In this document: in pieces, positions 36,841 to 45,605 of the stretch
How positions within the stretch are numbered: the stretch's first letter is position 1
Layout: every line of letters begins with the position of its first letter
Source: Bacteroidaceae bacterium
GTDB lineage: Bacteria > Bacteroidota > Bacteroidia > Bacteroidales > Bacteroidaceae
Assembly: GCA_017445925.1 (NCBI GenBank)
Contig: JAFSRW010000073.1
Coordinates: 1-64,000 of the forward strand
Direction: 5' to 3'
Length of the DNA: 64,000 nucleotides
The notes under the pieces: model-generated
The model's database searches: none
Told to the model about the DNA's origin: nothing
Seen by the model: only the letters and a program-made list of their open reading frames with translations
Position numbers and translations under genes: made by a program

Positions 36841-37990
36841 ACAACTTCTGGGAGAAGATGGTAAGATAGATGCGCCAGTTGCGCCAGATGTGACCATCCT
36901 CGTTCTCGTAATACTCGTAGGGATACTTCATTTTATCCAGATAAGTACGCAGACCCTTGTTCTGCTCGTACAGGAAGTCGGTCTTTCCTATACCTATCCA
37001 GTACAGATGGGGCTTTGCCTTGAAGACTGCAGCTATCTGACCGCTTACTGTAGCATCGTCGGCAATTTGTTGGTCGATGGGCTTATCAGACCCTCTGTCC
37101 ATTCGAACGGCAGCTGAGAAAAGACCCAGATAACCAAACATGCCAGGATTCATAAGGCTGATGTGGAAGGTGTGGTAACCACCCATGCTAAGACCACACA
37201 TAGCTGTATTGTCGGCACCCTTCTTCACACGGAAATTCTTCTCGATGTACTGTTTAACCTCTGGGAAACTCTCCTCGAAGCTGGCCTTCTGACGCTCACG
37301 CTTAGCCAGAGCGGTAAATTCGGGGCTGGCATCGTTATCGGCATGTCCGTTGGTCATTACCACAATCATGGGAACAGTCTTACCGGCAGCAATCAGGTTA
37401 TCTAATATCTGAGAAGCACGACCCAGCGTAAGCCAGGCATCCTCGTCTCCACCCATTCCATGCAAGAGATATAGAACGGGATAGTTGCCGCCCTTCTCGT
37501 ATCCGGCGGGGGTATAGATGCTCATACGACGTGACATGCCCAATGTGGGACTGTCATACCATACTTGCTGGATATTGCCGTGAGGTACGTTGTGATTCTC
37601 ATATAGATAGCCCGCATCACCCTCTTCCTTACTTATAATAAAGGTACTCATGAAACTGCGAACATCACGACTGCGATGCCAGTTAGACGGGTCTTGCATC
37701 TCTACACCATCGGCATAGAAACGATAACTGTAAAGCTCGGGGGCAAGAGGCTGTGTAGTGAAAGTCCATACGCCATCATCGTCTTTGGTCATAGGCTTAA
37801 AATAACCGTCGATACAGTCACCTGCCACATTTACCTTTTGTGCCTCAGGTGCACGCAAGCGGAAGGTTACGGTACCATCATCGTTCTTCTGGGGAGAAAC
37901 AATGTTCTGACGTTCAAAGATAGCTTGCTGTGCAAACAAGGAGCTGATTCCCATGACAAAAGCCACAAGGGATAGGGTTGTTCTTCTCAT
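36833..37990 (-). CDS. CE1-family esterase with N-terminal E-set domain
   Basis: 385 residues with a signal peptide (MRRTTLSLVAFVMGISSLFAQ). Residues about 25-120 form an E-set/CBM48-like sandwich (VTFRLRAPEAQKVNVAGDC). Then an alpha/beta hydrolase of the esterase D / CE1 kind: oxyanion-hole strand VLYLLHGMGGDEDAW, nucleophile Ser268 in CGLSMGGYHT, and the late His in DGHIWRNWRIYL. Relatives cleave feruloyl or acetyl esters on plant xylan, or act on other polysaccharide esters. It probably works in the periplasm or on the surface alongside the GH97 and GH43 enzymes nearby. The gene stands alone and overlaps the DMT transporter gene tail-to-tail by 8 bp. Confidence 0.9.
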   Translation of the reverse strand: MRRTTLSLVAFVMGISSLFAQQAIFERQNIVSPQKNDDGTVTFRLRAPEAQKVNVAGDCIDGYFKPMTKDDDGVWTFTTQPLAPELYSYRFYADGVEMQDPSNWHRSRDVRSFMSTFIISKEEGDAGYLYENHNVPHGNIQQVWYDSPTLGMSRRMSIYTPAGYEKGGNYPVLYLLHGMGGDEDAWLTLGRASQILDNLIAAGKTVPMIVVMTNGHADNDASPEFTALAKRERQKASFEESFPEVKQYIEKNFRVKKGADNTAMCGLSMGGYHTFHISLMNPGMFGYLGLFSAAVRMDRGSDKPIDQQIADDATVSGQIAAVFKAKPHLYWIGIGKTDFLYEQNKGLRTYLDKMKYPYEYYENEDGHIWRNWRIYLTIFSQKLFK

Positions 37991-38081
37991 AATGTTGTTT
38001 TGTATTTAGGTTATAAAATCAGTTAATTTCTGCGTAAAATTACACATTTTTTTTATTTGTACCACACAAAAGGTGGTTTCT

Positions 38082-38113
38082 TTTGATTTTTCGCTCACTA
38101 ATTTGTAATTTTG
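38082..38113 (+). promoter_or_regulatory. Promoter of the MFS-AraC pair
   Basis: TTTG at 38082-38085, 20 bp, TAATTTTG at 38106-38113; 32 bp before the ATG of the MFS gene. Confidence 0.65.
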
Positions 38114-38145
38114 CCCTCCGAAACAAAGGCATCGCCTAAAAAGAA

Positions 38146-39318
38146 ATGGAAAAACTCTGGAACAGTAACTACAAGAAAGCCTGGTGCGCCAACTTCATGA
38201 TGTATTTTTCCTTCATGATTCTGACGCCTCTGCTGCCGTTGTATCTGAGCGAGGAGTTTGGGGCCAACAAAGACCAGATAGGTCTGGTGCTGAGCGGATA
38301 TGCTCTGACAGCATTGTTGATAAGGCCCTTCAGCGGATTCTTTGTGGACAGTTTCCCACGCAAAGCAGTCCTGCTGATCTGTTACTTTCTGTTCTTTATC
38401 CTGTTTGGCGGCTACATAGTGGCAGGTTCCCTACTCTCTTTCTGCATCATACGAACTCTTCACGGAGCTCCCGTAGGCGCTACTACGGTAGCCAACAGTA
38501 CGGTGGCCATAGATGTGCTGCACCCTACCCGCAGGGCCGAAGGCATTGGTTACTACGGACTGAGCAACAATATGGCAACGGCTATCTCGCCTACCGTAGG
38601 ACTGCTCATTTACCAGTGGACCAACAACTATACATTTATCTTTTGTGTATCATTACTGACAGCCGGAATAGGATTGCTCATCAACAGCACGCTGAAGCTG
38701 AAACCCAGAGAATGTGCTACACAACGACCTAAAATCCAGTTGGACAGATTTCTCCTGCTAAAAGGTTGGAGTCAGGCTTTATGTATGGCGGGATTCAGTT
38801 TTTCGTATGGCGTTATCAGTACTTATCTGGCTATTTACGGCAAGGAGGAACTGGGTATCACTACAGGAACGGGTATCTTTTTTGCCTTGCTGAGTTTAGG
38901 CCTGATGTCGAGTCGGTTAGTGGGTGCTCGCTCTCTGCGTAAAGGTCTGGTGGTGAAGAATGCCACACACGGCGTGTTAGTATCACTCTTCGGTTATCTG
39001 CTCTTTGCAGCCGTCCATAATCCCATAGGCTACTACGGAGCGGCCTTGATAATAGGTTTGGGCAACGGACACATGTTTCCTGCTTTCCAGACAATGTTTC
39101 TGAACTTAGCTCCCAACAGCCAGCGAGGAACAGCCAACAGCACACTACTGACAGCTTGGGACTTAGGGGTGGGGCTGGGTATCATCTTAGGTGGAACCAT
39201 TGTGGAGCACACCTCTTATAATACGGCTTTCTGGGCTGCGTGGATTAGCAATGCCGCTGGTGTCCTCTTCTTCTTCGCCTACGCCAAAGGTCACTTTGAA
39301 CGGAACAAATTAAGGTAA
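38146..39318 (+). CDS. MFS transporter
   Basis: 390 residues, twelve hydrophobic segments, with the MFS motif between helices 2 and 3 (RPFSGFFVDSFPRKAVLL) and a matching motif in the second half (SSRLVGARSLRKGLVVKN). The family is the drug or siderophore exporter type (TTVANSTVAIDVLHPTRRAEGIGYYGLSNNMA is the usual helix 4-5 block). It is followed 1 bp later by an AraC regulator and then a TonB-dependent receptor, a set often seen for uptake or recycling of siderophores and similar chelates. A substrate cannot be named from sequence alone. Confidence 0.9.
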   Translation: MEKLWNSNYKKAWCANFMMYFSFMILTPLLPLYLSEEFGANKDQIGLVLSGYALTALLIRPFSGFFVDSFPRKAVLLICYFLFFILFGGYIVAGSLLSFCIIRTLHGAPVGATTVANSTVAIDVLHPTRRAEGIGYYGLSNNMATAISPTVGLLIYQWTNNYTFIFCVSLLTAGIGLLINSTLKLKPRECATQRPKIQLDRFLLLKGWSQALCMAGFSFSYGVISTYLAIYGKEELGITTGTGIFFALLSLGLMSSRLVGARSLRKGLVVKNATHGVLVSLFGYLLFAAVHNPIGYYGAALIIGLGNGHMFPAFQTMFLNLAPNSQRGTANSTLLTAWDLGVGLGIILGGTIVEHTSYNTAFWAAWISNAAGVLFFFAYAKGHFERNKLR

Positions 39319-39319
39319 T

Positions 39320-40057
39320 ATGCAGCAAATCCTTCATCTACTTTGTTCAGCCGGAAGTTGCCAACTACACTTCTCAGGGCATGAGCATACGCTAACAGCG
39401 GGTTGTTGCATGATAGCTATGGCCAGTCATGTGGGACATATCCAGCCCTCAGAAGATTGTCAAATATACCAACTGTTGTTGCCTGCCGACCAGCAAGCCA
39501 GCTGTATGCCTCACAGCAGCTATGGAACCTGCGGCTGGCTGCATCTGTTTATGCATCCTATCTTTAAGTTAGAAGATGATGCGCTGGCTATCCTGGAGCA
39601 CGACTTCAAGGATGTAGCCTTCCGTTCTGAACATACCCCAGAAGCTTACCGTCAAGAGGCTATCTTGCAAAGCATGCGTACCCTTTATCTGGATGCCATG
39701 AATGCACATGCTGCCATTTTTGAACAAGAAGAAGCCACACAGCGGGCCGCAGACATCATGTCGCGCTTCATTCAGATGTTGGAAGGGGGAAGCTACAGAG
39801 AACAAAGAACCGTTGCCTACTATGCGCAGGAACTTTGTATAACGCCTAAACATCTGCATAAGATTTCAACTCAGGTGAGCGGACGGACACCCAGCTACTG
39901 GATTCAGCAATTCACGGTAATGGAAATAAGGCATTTATTGATGCACAGCAAACTTACCGCAAAGGAAATTGCAGAAAAATTGAACTTCGACAACGCATCG
40001 CACTTTAGTCGCTATGTATCTGAACATCTTGGAGTTACAACCAAAAACATAAAATAG
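39320..40057 (+). CDS. AraC family transcriptional regulator
   Basis: 245 residues. The C-terminal 95 residues hold the two helix-turn-helix motifs of AraC proteins (VAYYAQELCITPKHLHKISTQVSG and TAKEIAEKLNFDNASHFSRYVSEHLGV). The N-terminal sensing domain is cupin-like and unusually rich in cysteine (seven in the first 75 residues, including a Cys-Cys pair), which might bind a metal or respond to redox state; that is inference. It starts 1 bp after the MFS stop, so the two are co-expressed, and it probably controls the TonB-dependent receptor promoter at 40106-40138. Confidence 0.9.
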   Translation: MQQILHLLCSAGSCQLHFSGHEHTLTAGCCMIAMASHVGHIQPSEDCQIYQLLLPADQQASCMPHSSYGTCGWLHLFMHPIFKLEDDALAILEHDFKDVAFRSEHTPEAYRQEAILQSMRTLYLDAMNAHAAIFEQEEATQRAADIMSRFIQMLEGGSYREQRTVAYYAQELCITPKHLHKISTQVSGRTPSYWIQQFTVMEIRHLLMHSKLTAKEIAEKLNFDNASHFSRYVSEHLGVTTKNIK

Positions 40058-40105
40058 CCCACATCACTTTAAGGGAAATATTGGTAACACGCTGCGAAAT
40101 ATAGG

Positions 40106-40138
40106 TTTGGCTGTGTGAATACATTATTAATATATTTG
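40106..40138 (+). promoter_or_regulatory. Promoter of the TonB-dependent receptor gene
   Basis: TTTG at 40106-40109, 21 bp, TATATTTG at 40131-40138. It follows the AraC gene directly, so AraC control is plausible. Confidence 0.65.
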
Positions 40139-40182
40139 CACTCAGATTTATTAACATTTATAACAAACAAGCATATTAAGTC

Positions 40183-42081
40183 ATGCAAATTCGCACATTG
40201 TTACTATTGGGTGCCGGCGCTGCAAGTCTATCTTCGCAGGCCGCAACCCTAAGTGAAGAGATTCAGGACACCACTCAGATGAGTGAGGTCGTAGTTACAG
40301 GTACACGTAACGCCACAGATGCACGTTACCTACCCCTAACCATTACCAGCATCAACAACGAGAAACTGAACGAGAATTTCCGTTCATCTGTCCTCCCTAC
40401 TGTTACGGAGCAGACTCCCGGTCTGTTTACTACCAGCAGAGGTATATTAGGCTACGGCGTTAGCACAGGAGCTGCAGGAAGCATTAAGATTCGTGGTGTA
40501 GGAAGCGGCGCACAACTGTTGGTTCTTATTGATGGCCAGCCACAATATGCCGGTCTTATGGGTCATCCCATTTCTGATGCCTATCAGACCATGATGGCCG
40601 AGAAGGTGGAAGTGGTTCGTGGTCCTGCCAGTCTGCTATACGGCAGCAACGCTATGGCCGGCGTAGTGAATATCGTTACCCGCCAGATGAACGAGGACGG
40701 TTGCAAGACCAACATCCGTCTGCAGGGCGGTAGCTACGGAACCGTTCAGGCCGATGGTGTGAATCGTTTCCGGATGGGAAAATTCTACAGCGTTGTAGGT
40801 GCTCAGTATCAGCGTACCAGCGGACATCGCGAGAACAGCAAGTTTGAGCAGTTTGGCGGCTATGCCAAGTTGGGTTACGACTTCTCTGAGCATTGGAAAG
40901 CCTTTGCCGATGCAAATGTTACGCACTTCAATGCCAGCAACCCTGGACCATCCTATGCTCCCCTTATCGACAACGATTCTAAGATAACACGCGGACTGGC
41001 CAGCATCAGCCTTAGCAACAGCTATCAGAACACCAACGGTACCCTGCGCGCTTTCATCGACTGGGGCCATCACAACATCGATGATGGATATACCGCAGAT
41101 GCAGCCCCCAAGACATACCTTTACCTGCACGACGATTACATTGCCGGAATCACATGGTATCAGACTGCCAGCTTCTTTAAGGGAAATACCATTACCGTAG
41201 GACTCGACTGGCAGAACTTTGGAGGAAGTGCCTGGAACGAGGATAAGACAACTGCAGCCAAGACATATCTGGTAAAAGATGCAGATGGTAATCTGGTAGA
41301 GAAGCAGTGTGCCAACGAGGTGGGAACATACGTAGATTTCCGTCAGGACCTCTGCAAATGGTTGACGCTGGATGCCGGACTGCGTGTCGACTGGCATTCC
41401 GTAGTTGGTACAGAACTGGTTCCCCAAGGCGGTCTTTCGTTCCATCCTACCCGTAATGCCGACATCAAGGCTCTCATAAGCAAAGGCTTCCGTAACCCCA
41501 TCATCCGCGAGATGTATATGTTCCCTCCCGCAACCACAGATCTGTTGCCCGAGAGCATGATGAACTACGAGATTGCATACACACAGCGCATTGGCAAGAA
41601 GGCTCACATTGGTGCCAATATCTTCTATATCAAGGGAAAGAATCTTATCAATACCGTTAGAATAGACGGGCGTCCACGCAATGTGAACACAGGCGACTTT
41701 GAGAACTGGGGTATTGAACTTTCAGCCGATTATGCTATCAACAACCATTGGAGCGTAAACGGTAACTACTCGTTCCTGCGTATGGACAAGCCCATCGTAG
41801 GTGCTCCCGAGGGCAAACTCTATATTGGTGCCAACTACCATAGCGAGAAGTGGACCGTTTCTGCAGGTCTGCAGAACATCAGCGGCCTTTATATCACCAC
41901 TGATGCCAACGCCCAAAAGGAAAACTTTACCCTGCTGAACGCTACCGTCAGCTACAAGGTGCTGCCTTGGATGGCAATCTTTGCCAAGGGCGACAACCTG
42001 CTGGCTGAGCGCTATCAGACTTACGACGGGTTCTACATGCCTAAGGCTACCTTTATGGGCGGTGTAAATATAGATTTCTGA
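40183..42081 (+). CDS. TonB-dependent outer-membrane receptor
   Basis: 632 residues with a signal peptide (MQIRTLLLLGAGAASLSSQA). A TonB box (MSEVVVTGTRNAT) is followed by a plug domain (IKIRGVGSGAQLLVLIDGQPQYAGLMGHP; VEVVRGPASLLYGSNAMAGVVNIVTRQ) and a 22-strand-type barrel ending in F (MGGVNIDF). It lacks the carboxypeptidase-like N-terminal extension of SusC proteins and is shorter, which fits receptors for siderophores, heme or other small chelates better than glycan importers. It is next to MFS and AraC genes, supporting a small-molecule uptake unit. No dedicated TonB or ExbBD gene is in the window. Confidence 0.93.
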   Translation: MQIRTLLLLGAGAASLSSQAATLSEEIQDTTQMSEVVVTGTRNATDARYLPLTITSINNEKLNENFRSSVLPTVTEQTPGLFTTSRGILGYGVSTGAAGSIKIRGVGSGAQLLVLIDGQPQYAGLMGHPISDAYQTMMAEKVEVVRGPASLLYGSNAMAGVVNIVTRQMNEDGCKTNIRLQGGSYGTVQADGVNRFRMGKFYSVVGAQYQRTSGHRENSKFEQFGGYAKLGYDFSEHWKAFADANVTHFNASNPGPSYAPLIDNDSKITRGLASISLSNSYQNTNGTLRAFIDWGHHNIDDGYTADAAPKTYLYLHDDYIAGITWYQTASFFKGNTITVGLDWQNFGGSAWNEDKTTAAKTYLVKDADGNLVEKQCANEVGTYVDFRQDLCKWLTLDAGLRVDWHSVVGTELVPQGGLSFHPTRNADIKALISKGFRNPIIREMYMFPPATTDLLPESMMNYEIAYTQRIGKKAHIGANIFYIKGKNLINTVRIDGRPRNVNTGDFENWGIELSADYAINNHWSVNGNYSFLRMDKPIVGAPEGKLYIGANYHSEKWTVSAGLQNISGLYITTDANAQKENFTLLNATVSYKVLPWMAIFAKGDNLLAERYQTYDGFYMPKATFMGGVNIDF

Positions 42082-42172
42082 TAATTTTTCTGTTTGTTCC
42101 TGTTTTTTTGCCTGTTTCGGTTGCTTTTCTTCGGTTAATTTCCGTAATTTGCCATGAAATACGGATTACATT

Positions 42173-43153
42173 ATGAAGATTAGCATTGCCGGAACGGGCA
42201 AAATAGTTGAAGAGGTGCTGAAAATGCTTCAGCACGAATTTGCAGGAAGAATAGAGGTTACAGGCATCTACTCGCGCGAGAAAAGCGTTGAACACGCCAT
42301 CGACCTTTGCCAGGCCTACGCACCTACGGGTTTCGTGTACACCGATTATGCACGAATGCTACAGGAAGCGGAGGCTGATTTTGTTTATATAGCCAACGCC
42401 AACCACGTACATTACCAGTATGCCATGCAGGCCATAGAGGCTGGTCACAATGTGATTGTGGAGAAACCCATTACGGTGGACCGTGTGGAGACGGAGGCAC
42501 TCTTCGATGCTGCTATCCAGCACTGCGTCTATTGTCTGCCGGCTTTCAGCCTGCTTTATATGCCCATGTTCCGACAGCTTACAGAACTGCTGCCACAGTT
42601 AGGAACCATTCGTATGGTGAATGGTTGTTACTCGCAGTACAGCAGTCGGTACGACCGTTATCTTCGAGGGGAAATCACCCCTGTCTTCGACCCTGAGCAG
42701 TCGGGTGGCTGCCTGCGCGACCTTAACATCTATAACCTCTGCTTCACCATTGGCCTGTTTGGTCCTCCACGCATCATCCGCTATGCCCGCAATCTGGGCT
42801 TTAACGGTGTAGATACCAGCGGCACGTTGCTCATGCAATATCCCACCTCTGTGGTCAGCATGGGAGCGGCCAAGGATTCCGATGGACTAAGCTTTGCCTG
42901 CATTCAAGGGGAAAAAGGATACATCGAGGTAAAAGGTTCTGTGAGTGTGCTGCAAGAGTTCACCTTGCATCTGCGCGGTCAAGAGCCTCAGACTTTCAAG
43001 GCCGATACAACTCGCCATCGCCTAAGCTATGAGTTCGAAGAATTCCTGAACCTGATAGAAGACCGCGAGAACTGCCATATTGTTATCCCCTACGTTTGCC
43101 GTGTGGCACAAGAGATTGCCATCGCGCTGGAGAGAATGAAGATTGAAGAGTGA
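42173..43153 (+). CDS. Gfo/Idh/MocA family oxidoreductase (cytoplasmic)
   Basis: 326 residues, no signal peptide. Rossmann start (MKISIAGTGKIVEEVLKML), ADFVYIANANHVHYQYAMQA, and the catalytic motif VEKPITVDRVETEALF, then the C-terminal alpha/beta domain with the DNA-like family block SGGCLRDLNIYNLCFTIGLFGP. It is an NAD(P)-dependent dehydrogenase acting on a sugar, inositol or related compound; substrate unknown. It lacks the Tat signal of the relative at 26078. Its stop lies 38 bp before the tex ATG, so the two may be co-transcribed. Confidence 0.9.
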   Translation: MKISIAGTGKIVEEVLKMLQHEFAGRIEVTGIYSREKSVEHAIDLCQAYAPTGFVYTDYARMLQEAEADFVYIANANHVHYQYAMQAIEAGHNVIVEKPITVDRVETEALFDAAIQHCVYCLPAFSLLYMPMFRQLTELLPQLGTIRMVNGCYSQYSSRYDRYLRGEITPVFDPEQSGGCLRDLNIYNLCFTIGLFGPPRIIRYARNLGFNGVDTSGTLLMQYPTSVVSMGAAKDSDGLSFACIQGEKGYIEVKGSVSVLQEFTLHLRGQEPQTFKADTTRHRLSYEFEEFLNLIEDRENCHIVIPYVCRVAQEIAIALERMKIEE

Positions 43154-43159
43154 AGAATC

Positions 43160-43191
43160 ACCCCATTAGTCCCATTAGACCCATTAACCCC
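43160..43191 (+). repeat. CCCATTAGA satellite before tex
   Basis: Three to four imperfect CCCATTAGW units fill the gap between the oxidoreductase stop and the tex start. Confidence 0.6.
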
Positions 43192-45306
43192 ATGATAAAA
43201 TTAATCGCCCAGAAGCTGGGACTGAAAGAGCAATACGTTGCTAATACTGTTGCGTTGCTGCAGGAAGGTGCTACCATTCCGTTTATCAGCCGATACCGCA
43301 AGGAAGCCACTGGCGGCATGACCGATATTCAGGTGGCACAGGTGAGCAACGAACTGGACCGACTGACCGAACTGCAGAAACGTCGTGAGTATATCCTTAC
43401 CACCATCGAGGGGCAGGGAAAACTTACACCCGAACTGGCAGAGCGCATTCAGCAATGTTGGGACAGCACAGAGTTGGAGGACATCTATCTGCCCTACAAA
43501 CAAAAGAGACGTACACGTGCACAGGTAGCACGCGAGGCTGGTTTGGAACCGCTGGCAAAACGTCTGATGCGCCAAGGCCCAGAACCGATATCGTCTTTGT
43601 TGGCAGCCTACAAGGATTGTCCTATGGACCCATTGCAGGGCGCTCAGGATATTATTGCCGAATGGGTGAGCGAGAACGAACGTGCACGCAACACGCTGCG
43701 AACTACCTTCAACCTGCATGCTGAAATTAGCAGTAAGGTGATAAAGGGCAAGGATGCCGAGGGACAGAACTTCCGTGATTACTTCGACTGGTCTGAACGA
43801 CTGGACCGTTGTACTAGTCATCGCCTCCTTGCTATGCGCCGTGGTGAAGCCGAAGGCATCCTACGCATCAGCATCAGCGTGGATGACGAACGTGCCATTG
43901 AACGTATCTCGCGCCAGTTTGTGCGTGGTAACAGCGAGAGCAGTAAGGCCGTACAGGAAGCTGTAGAAGATGGTTACAAACGACTCTTAGAGCCCAGCAT
44001 CAGCAACGAGTTTGCTACCTCATCGCGCCAGAAAGCCGACGAGGAAGCTATCCGTATCTTTGTACGCAACTTAGAGCAACTGCTCATGGCAAGCCCCTTG
44101 GGTCAGAAACGTGTCATGGGCATCGACCCAGGCTTCCGCACCGGTTGTAAGGTGGTCTGTCTGGATGAACAAGGCAACCTGCTGCATCACGATGTTATCT
44201 TCCCCCACCCGCCTCGCGCCGAACGTGTGCAGTCGATGCTCACCATAGGCAACCTGATTGAGAAATACCGCATTCAGGCCATTTCCATTGGCAACGGAAC
44301 AGCAGGTCGTGAGACAGAGGACTTTATCAATCATTTGGAACTACCCGAAGGAACCGAGGTATATAGTGTCAGCGAGGACGGCGCCAGCATTTACAGCGCC
44401 AGCGAGGTGGCTCGCGAGGAGTTTCCCAACGAGGATGTTACTGTACGCGGAGCCGTAAGTATCGGTCGTCGCCTGATGGACCCGCTGGCTGAATTGGTAA
44501 AGATAGACCCCAGCAGCATTGGTGTGGGACAATATCAGAAGGATGTCAACCAGAGCGCCCTCAAGAAGAGCCTCGACCAGACGGTAGTGAACTGCGTGAA
44601 CCGTGTGGGCGTGAACCTGAATACCGCCAGCAAGTTCCTGCTGACCTACGTCAGCGGTTTAGGCCCCGTCTTGGCCCAGAACATCATAGATTACCGCAAG
44701 CAGAACGGAGCCTTCCGTACCCGTCGTGAACTGCTGAAAGTTCCCCGTATGGGCGCCAAAGCTTTTGAGCAGTGTGCTGGCTTCCTGCGTGTTCAGGGAG
44801 GTACAGAGCCATTGGATAACAGCGCCGTTCACCCCGAGCGTTATGCATTGGTACAGCAGATGGCCAAGGATTGCGATTGTAACGTTGAAACCCTGCTTTC
44901 CGACAGCGCCAAACGCAGCCAGATAGATATCAACCGCTATGTTTCTGCTTCTGTGGGACTCCCCACCCTGCATGATATTATGGCAGAGTTGGAGAAACCG
45001 GGTCGCGACCCTCGCAAACCGCTCACACAGTTTGCCTTCGACCCAACGGTTCATGAACTTTCGGATTTACGCCCAGGCATGATTCTACCCGGCATCGTAA
45101 GCAACATCACCAACTTTGGCGCTTTTGTAGATGTAGGTGTACATACCAAGGGATTGGTGCATGTGAGCCAGTTGGCCGATAAGTATGTAAAAGACCCCAC
45201 CACCGTAGTCAGCCTGCACCAGCATGTAATGGTACGCGTGGTGGAAGTGGATATGCAGCGCGACCGCATCTCGCTCTCCATGAAGGGGCTTCATAATGAA
45301 CAATGA
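43192..45306 (+). CDS. Tex-like S1 RNA-binding protein
   Basis: 704 residues, cytoplasmic. Tex is a conserved nucleic-acid-binding protein linked to transcription and RNA handling. Visible domains: N-terminal helical Tex domain (QEGATIPFISRYRKEATGGM), YqgF/RNase H-like domain (KRVMGIDPGFRTGCKVVCLDE), helix-hairpin-helix motifs (FLLTYVSGLGPVLAQNIIDYR; LLKVPRMGAKAFEQCAGFLR) and a C-terminal S1 domain (GIVSNITNFGAFVDVGVHTKGLVHVSQL). I chose the ATG at 43192 because it matches the usual N-terminus (MIKLIAQKLGL); the longer frame from 43150 begins in the satellite before the gene. Confidence 0.95.
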   Translation: MIKLIAQKLGLKEQYVANTVALLQEGATIPFISRYRKEATGGMTDIQVAQVSNELDRLTELQKRREYILTTIEGQGKLTPELAERIQQCWDSTELEDIYLPYKQKRRTRAQVAREAGLEPLAKRLMRQGPEPISSLLAAYKDCPMDPLQGAQDIIAEWVSENERARNTLRTTFNLHAEISSKVIKGKDAEGQNFRDYFDWSERLDRCTSHRLLAMRRGEAEGILRISISVDDERAIERISRQFVRGNSESSKAVQEAVEDGYKRLLEPSISNEFATSSRQKADEEAIRIFVRNLEQLLMASPLGQKRVMGIDPGFRTGCKVVCLDEQGNLLHHDVIFPHPPRAERVQSMLTIGNLIEKYRIQAISIGNGTAGRETEDFINHLELPEGTEVYSVSEDGASIYSASEVAREEFPNEDVTVRGAVSIGRRLMDPLAELVKIDPSSIGVGQYQKDVNQSALKKSLDQTVVNCVNRVGVNLNTASKFLLTYVSGLGPVLAQNIIDYRKQNGAFRTRRELLKVPRMGAKAFEQCAGFLRVQGGTEPLDNSAVHPERYALVQQMAKDCDCNVETLLSDSAKRSQIDINRYVSASVGLPTLHDIMAELEKPGRDPRKPLTQFAFDPTVHELSDLRPGMILPGIVSNITNFGAFVDVGVHTKGLVHVSQLADKYVKDPTTVVSLHQHVMVRVVEVDMQRDRISLSMKGLHNEQ

Positions 45307-45329
45307 ACAATTAATAATTAACAATAGGA

Positions 45330-45401
45330 GTTAGAGAAGTTAGAGAAGTTAGAGAAGTTAGAGAAGTTAGAGAAGTTAGAGAAGTTAGAGAAGTTAGAGA
45401 A
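45330..45401 (+). repeat. Eight-copy GTTAGAGAA tandem repeat
   Basis: Eight perfect 9-nt units in a row, 24 bp after the tex stop codon. It lies in the 299-bp gap before the GH43-like gene. Confidence 0.9.
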
Positions 45402-45465
45402 GTTAAAGACGATACATTAGACCTATTGAAAACTAATTGAGAGCATGTGTAGAACAAACGTCCTA

Positions 45466-45558
45466 GCCTGCAAAGCAGGCAATAACTCCTTAGGGCTGAA
45501 AGCCCGATAACTCCTAGGCCGCAGGCCGATAACTCCTTAGCGAAGCGGTAACTCCTTA
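45466..45558 (+). repeat. Array of four mini-hairpins with GATAACTCCTTA spacers
   Basis: Four small perfect hairpins with 3-nt loops: GCCTGC-AAA-GCAGGC (45466-45480), GGGCT-GAA-AGCCC (45493-45505), GGCC-GCA-GGCC (45517-45527) and GC-GAA-GC (45540-45546). Each is followed by an RTAACTCCTTA spacer (45482-45492, 45507-45516 with one T missing, 45529-45539, 45548-45558). Stems differ in sequence while spacers stay the same. It ends 47 bp before the GH43-like start codon, so it is probably in its 5' leader. A related array lies at 60069-60176. Confidence 0.75.
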
Positions 45559-45605
45559 AAAGAAGAATAAAAACAAAACCATAAACCAAAATAATAACTT
45601 TCATC

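Noticed and set aside
40636-41607. A 323-codon open frame antisense to the TonB-dependent receptor
   Set aside because: Plug and barrel motifs on the plus strand are unmistakable; the antisense frame has no supporting features.
45330-45558. A CRISPR array
   Set aside because: The 9-nt repeat is too short and has no spacers; the hairpin array has 11-nt constant parts and palindromic variable parts. No cas genes are present.
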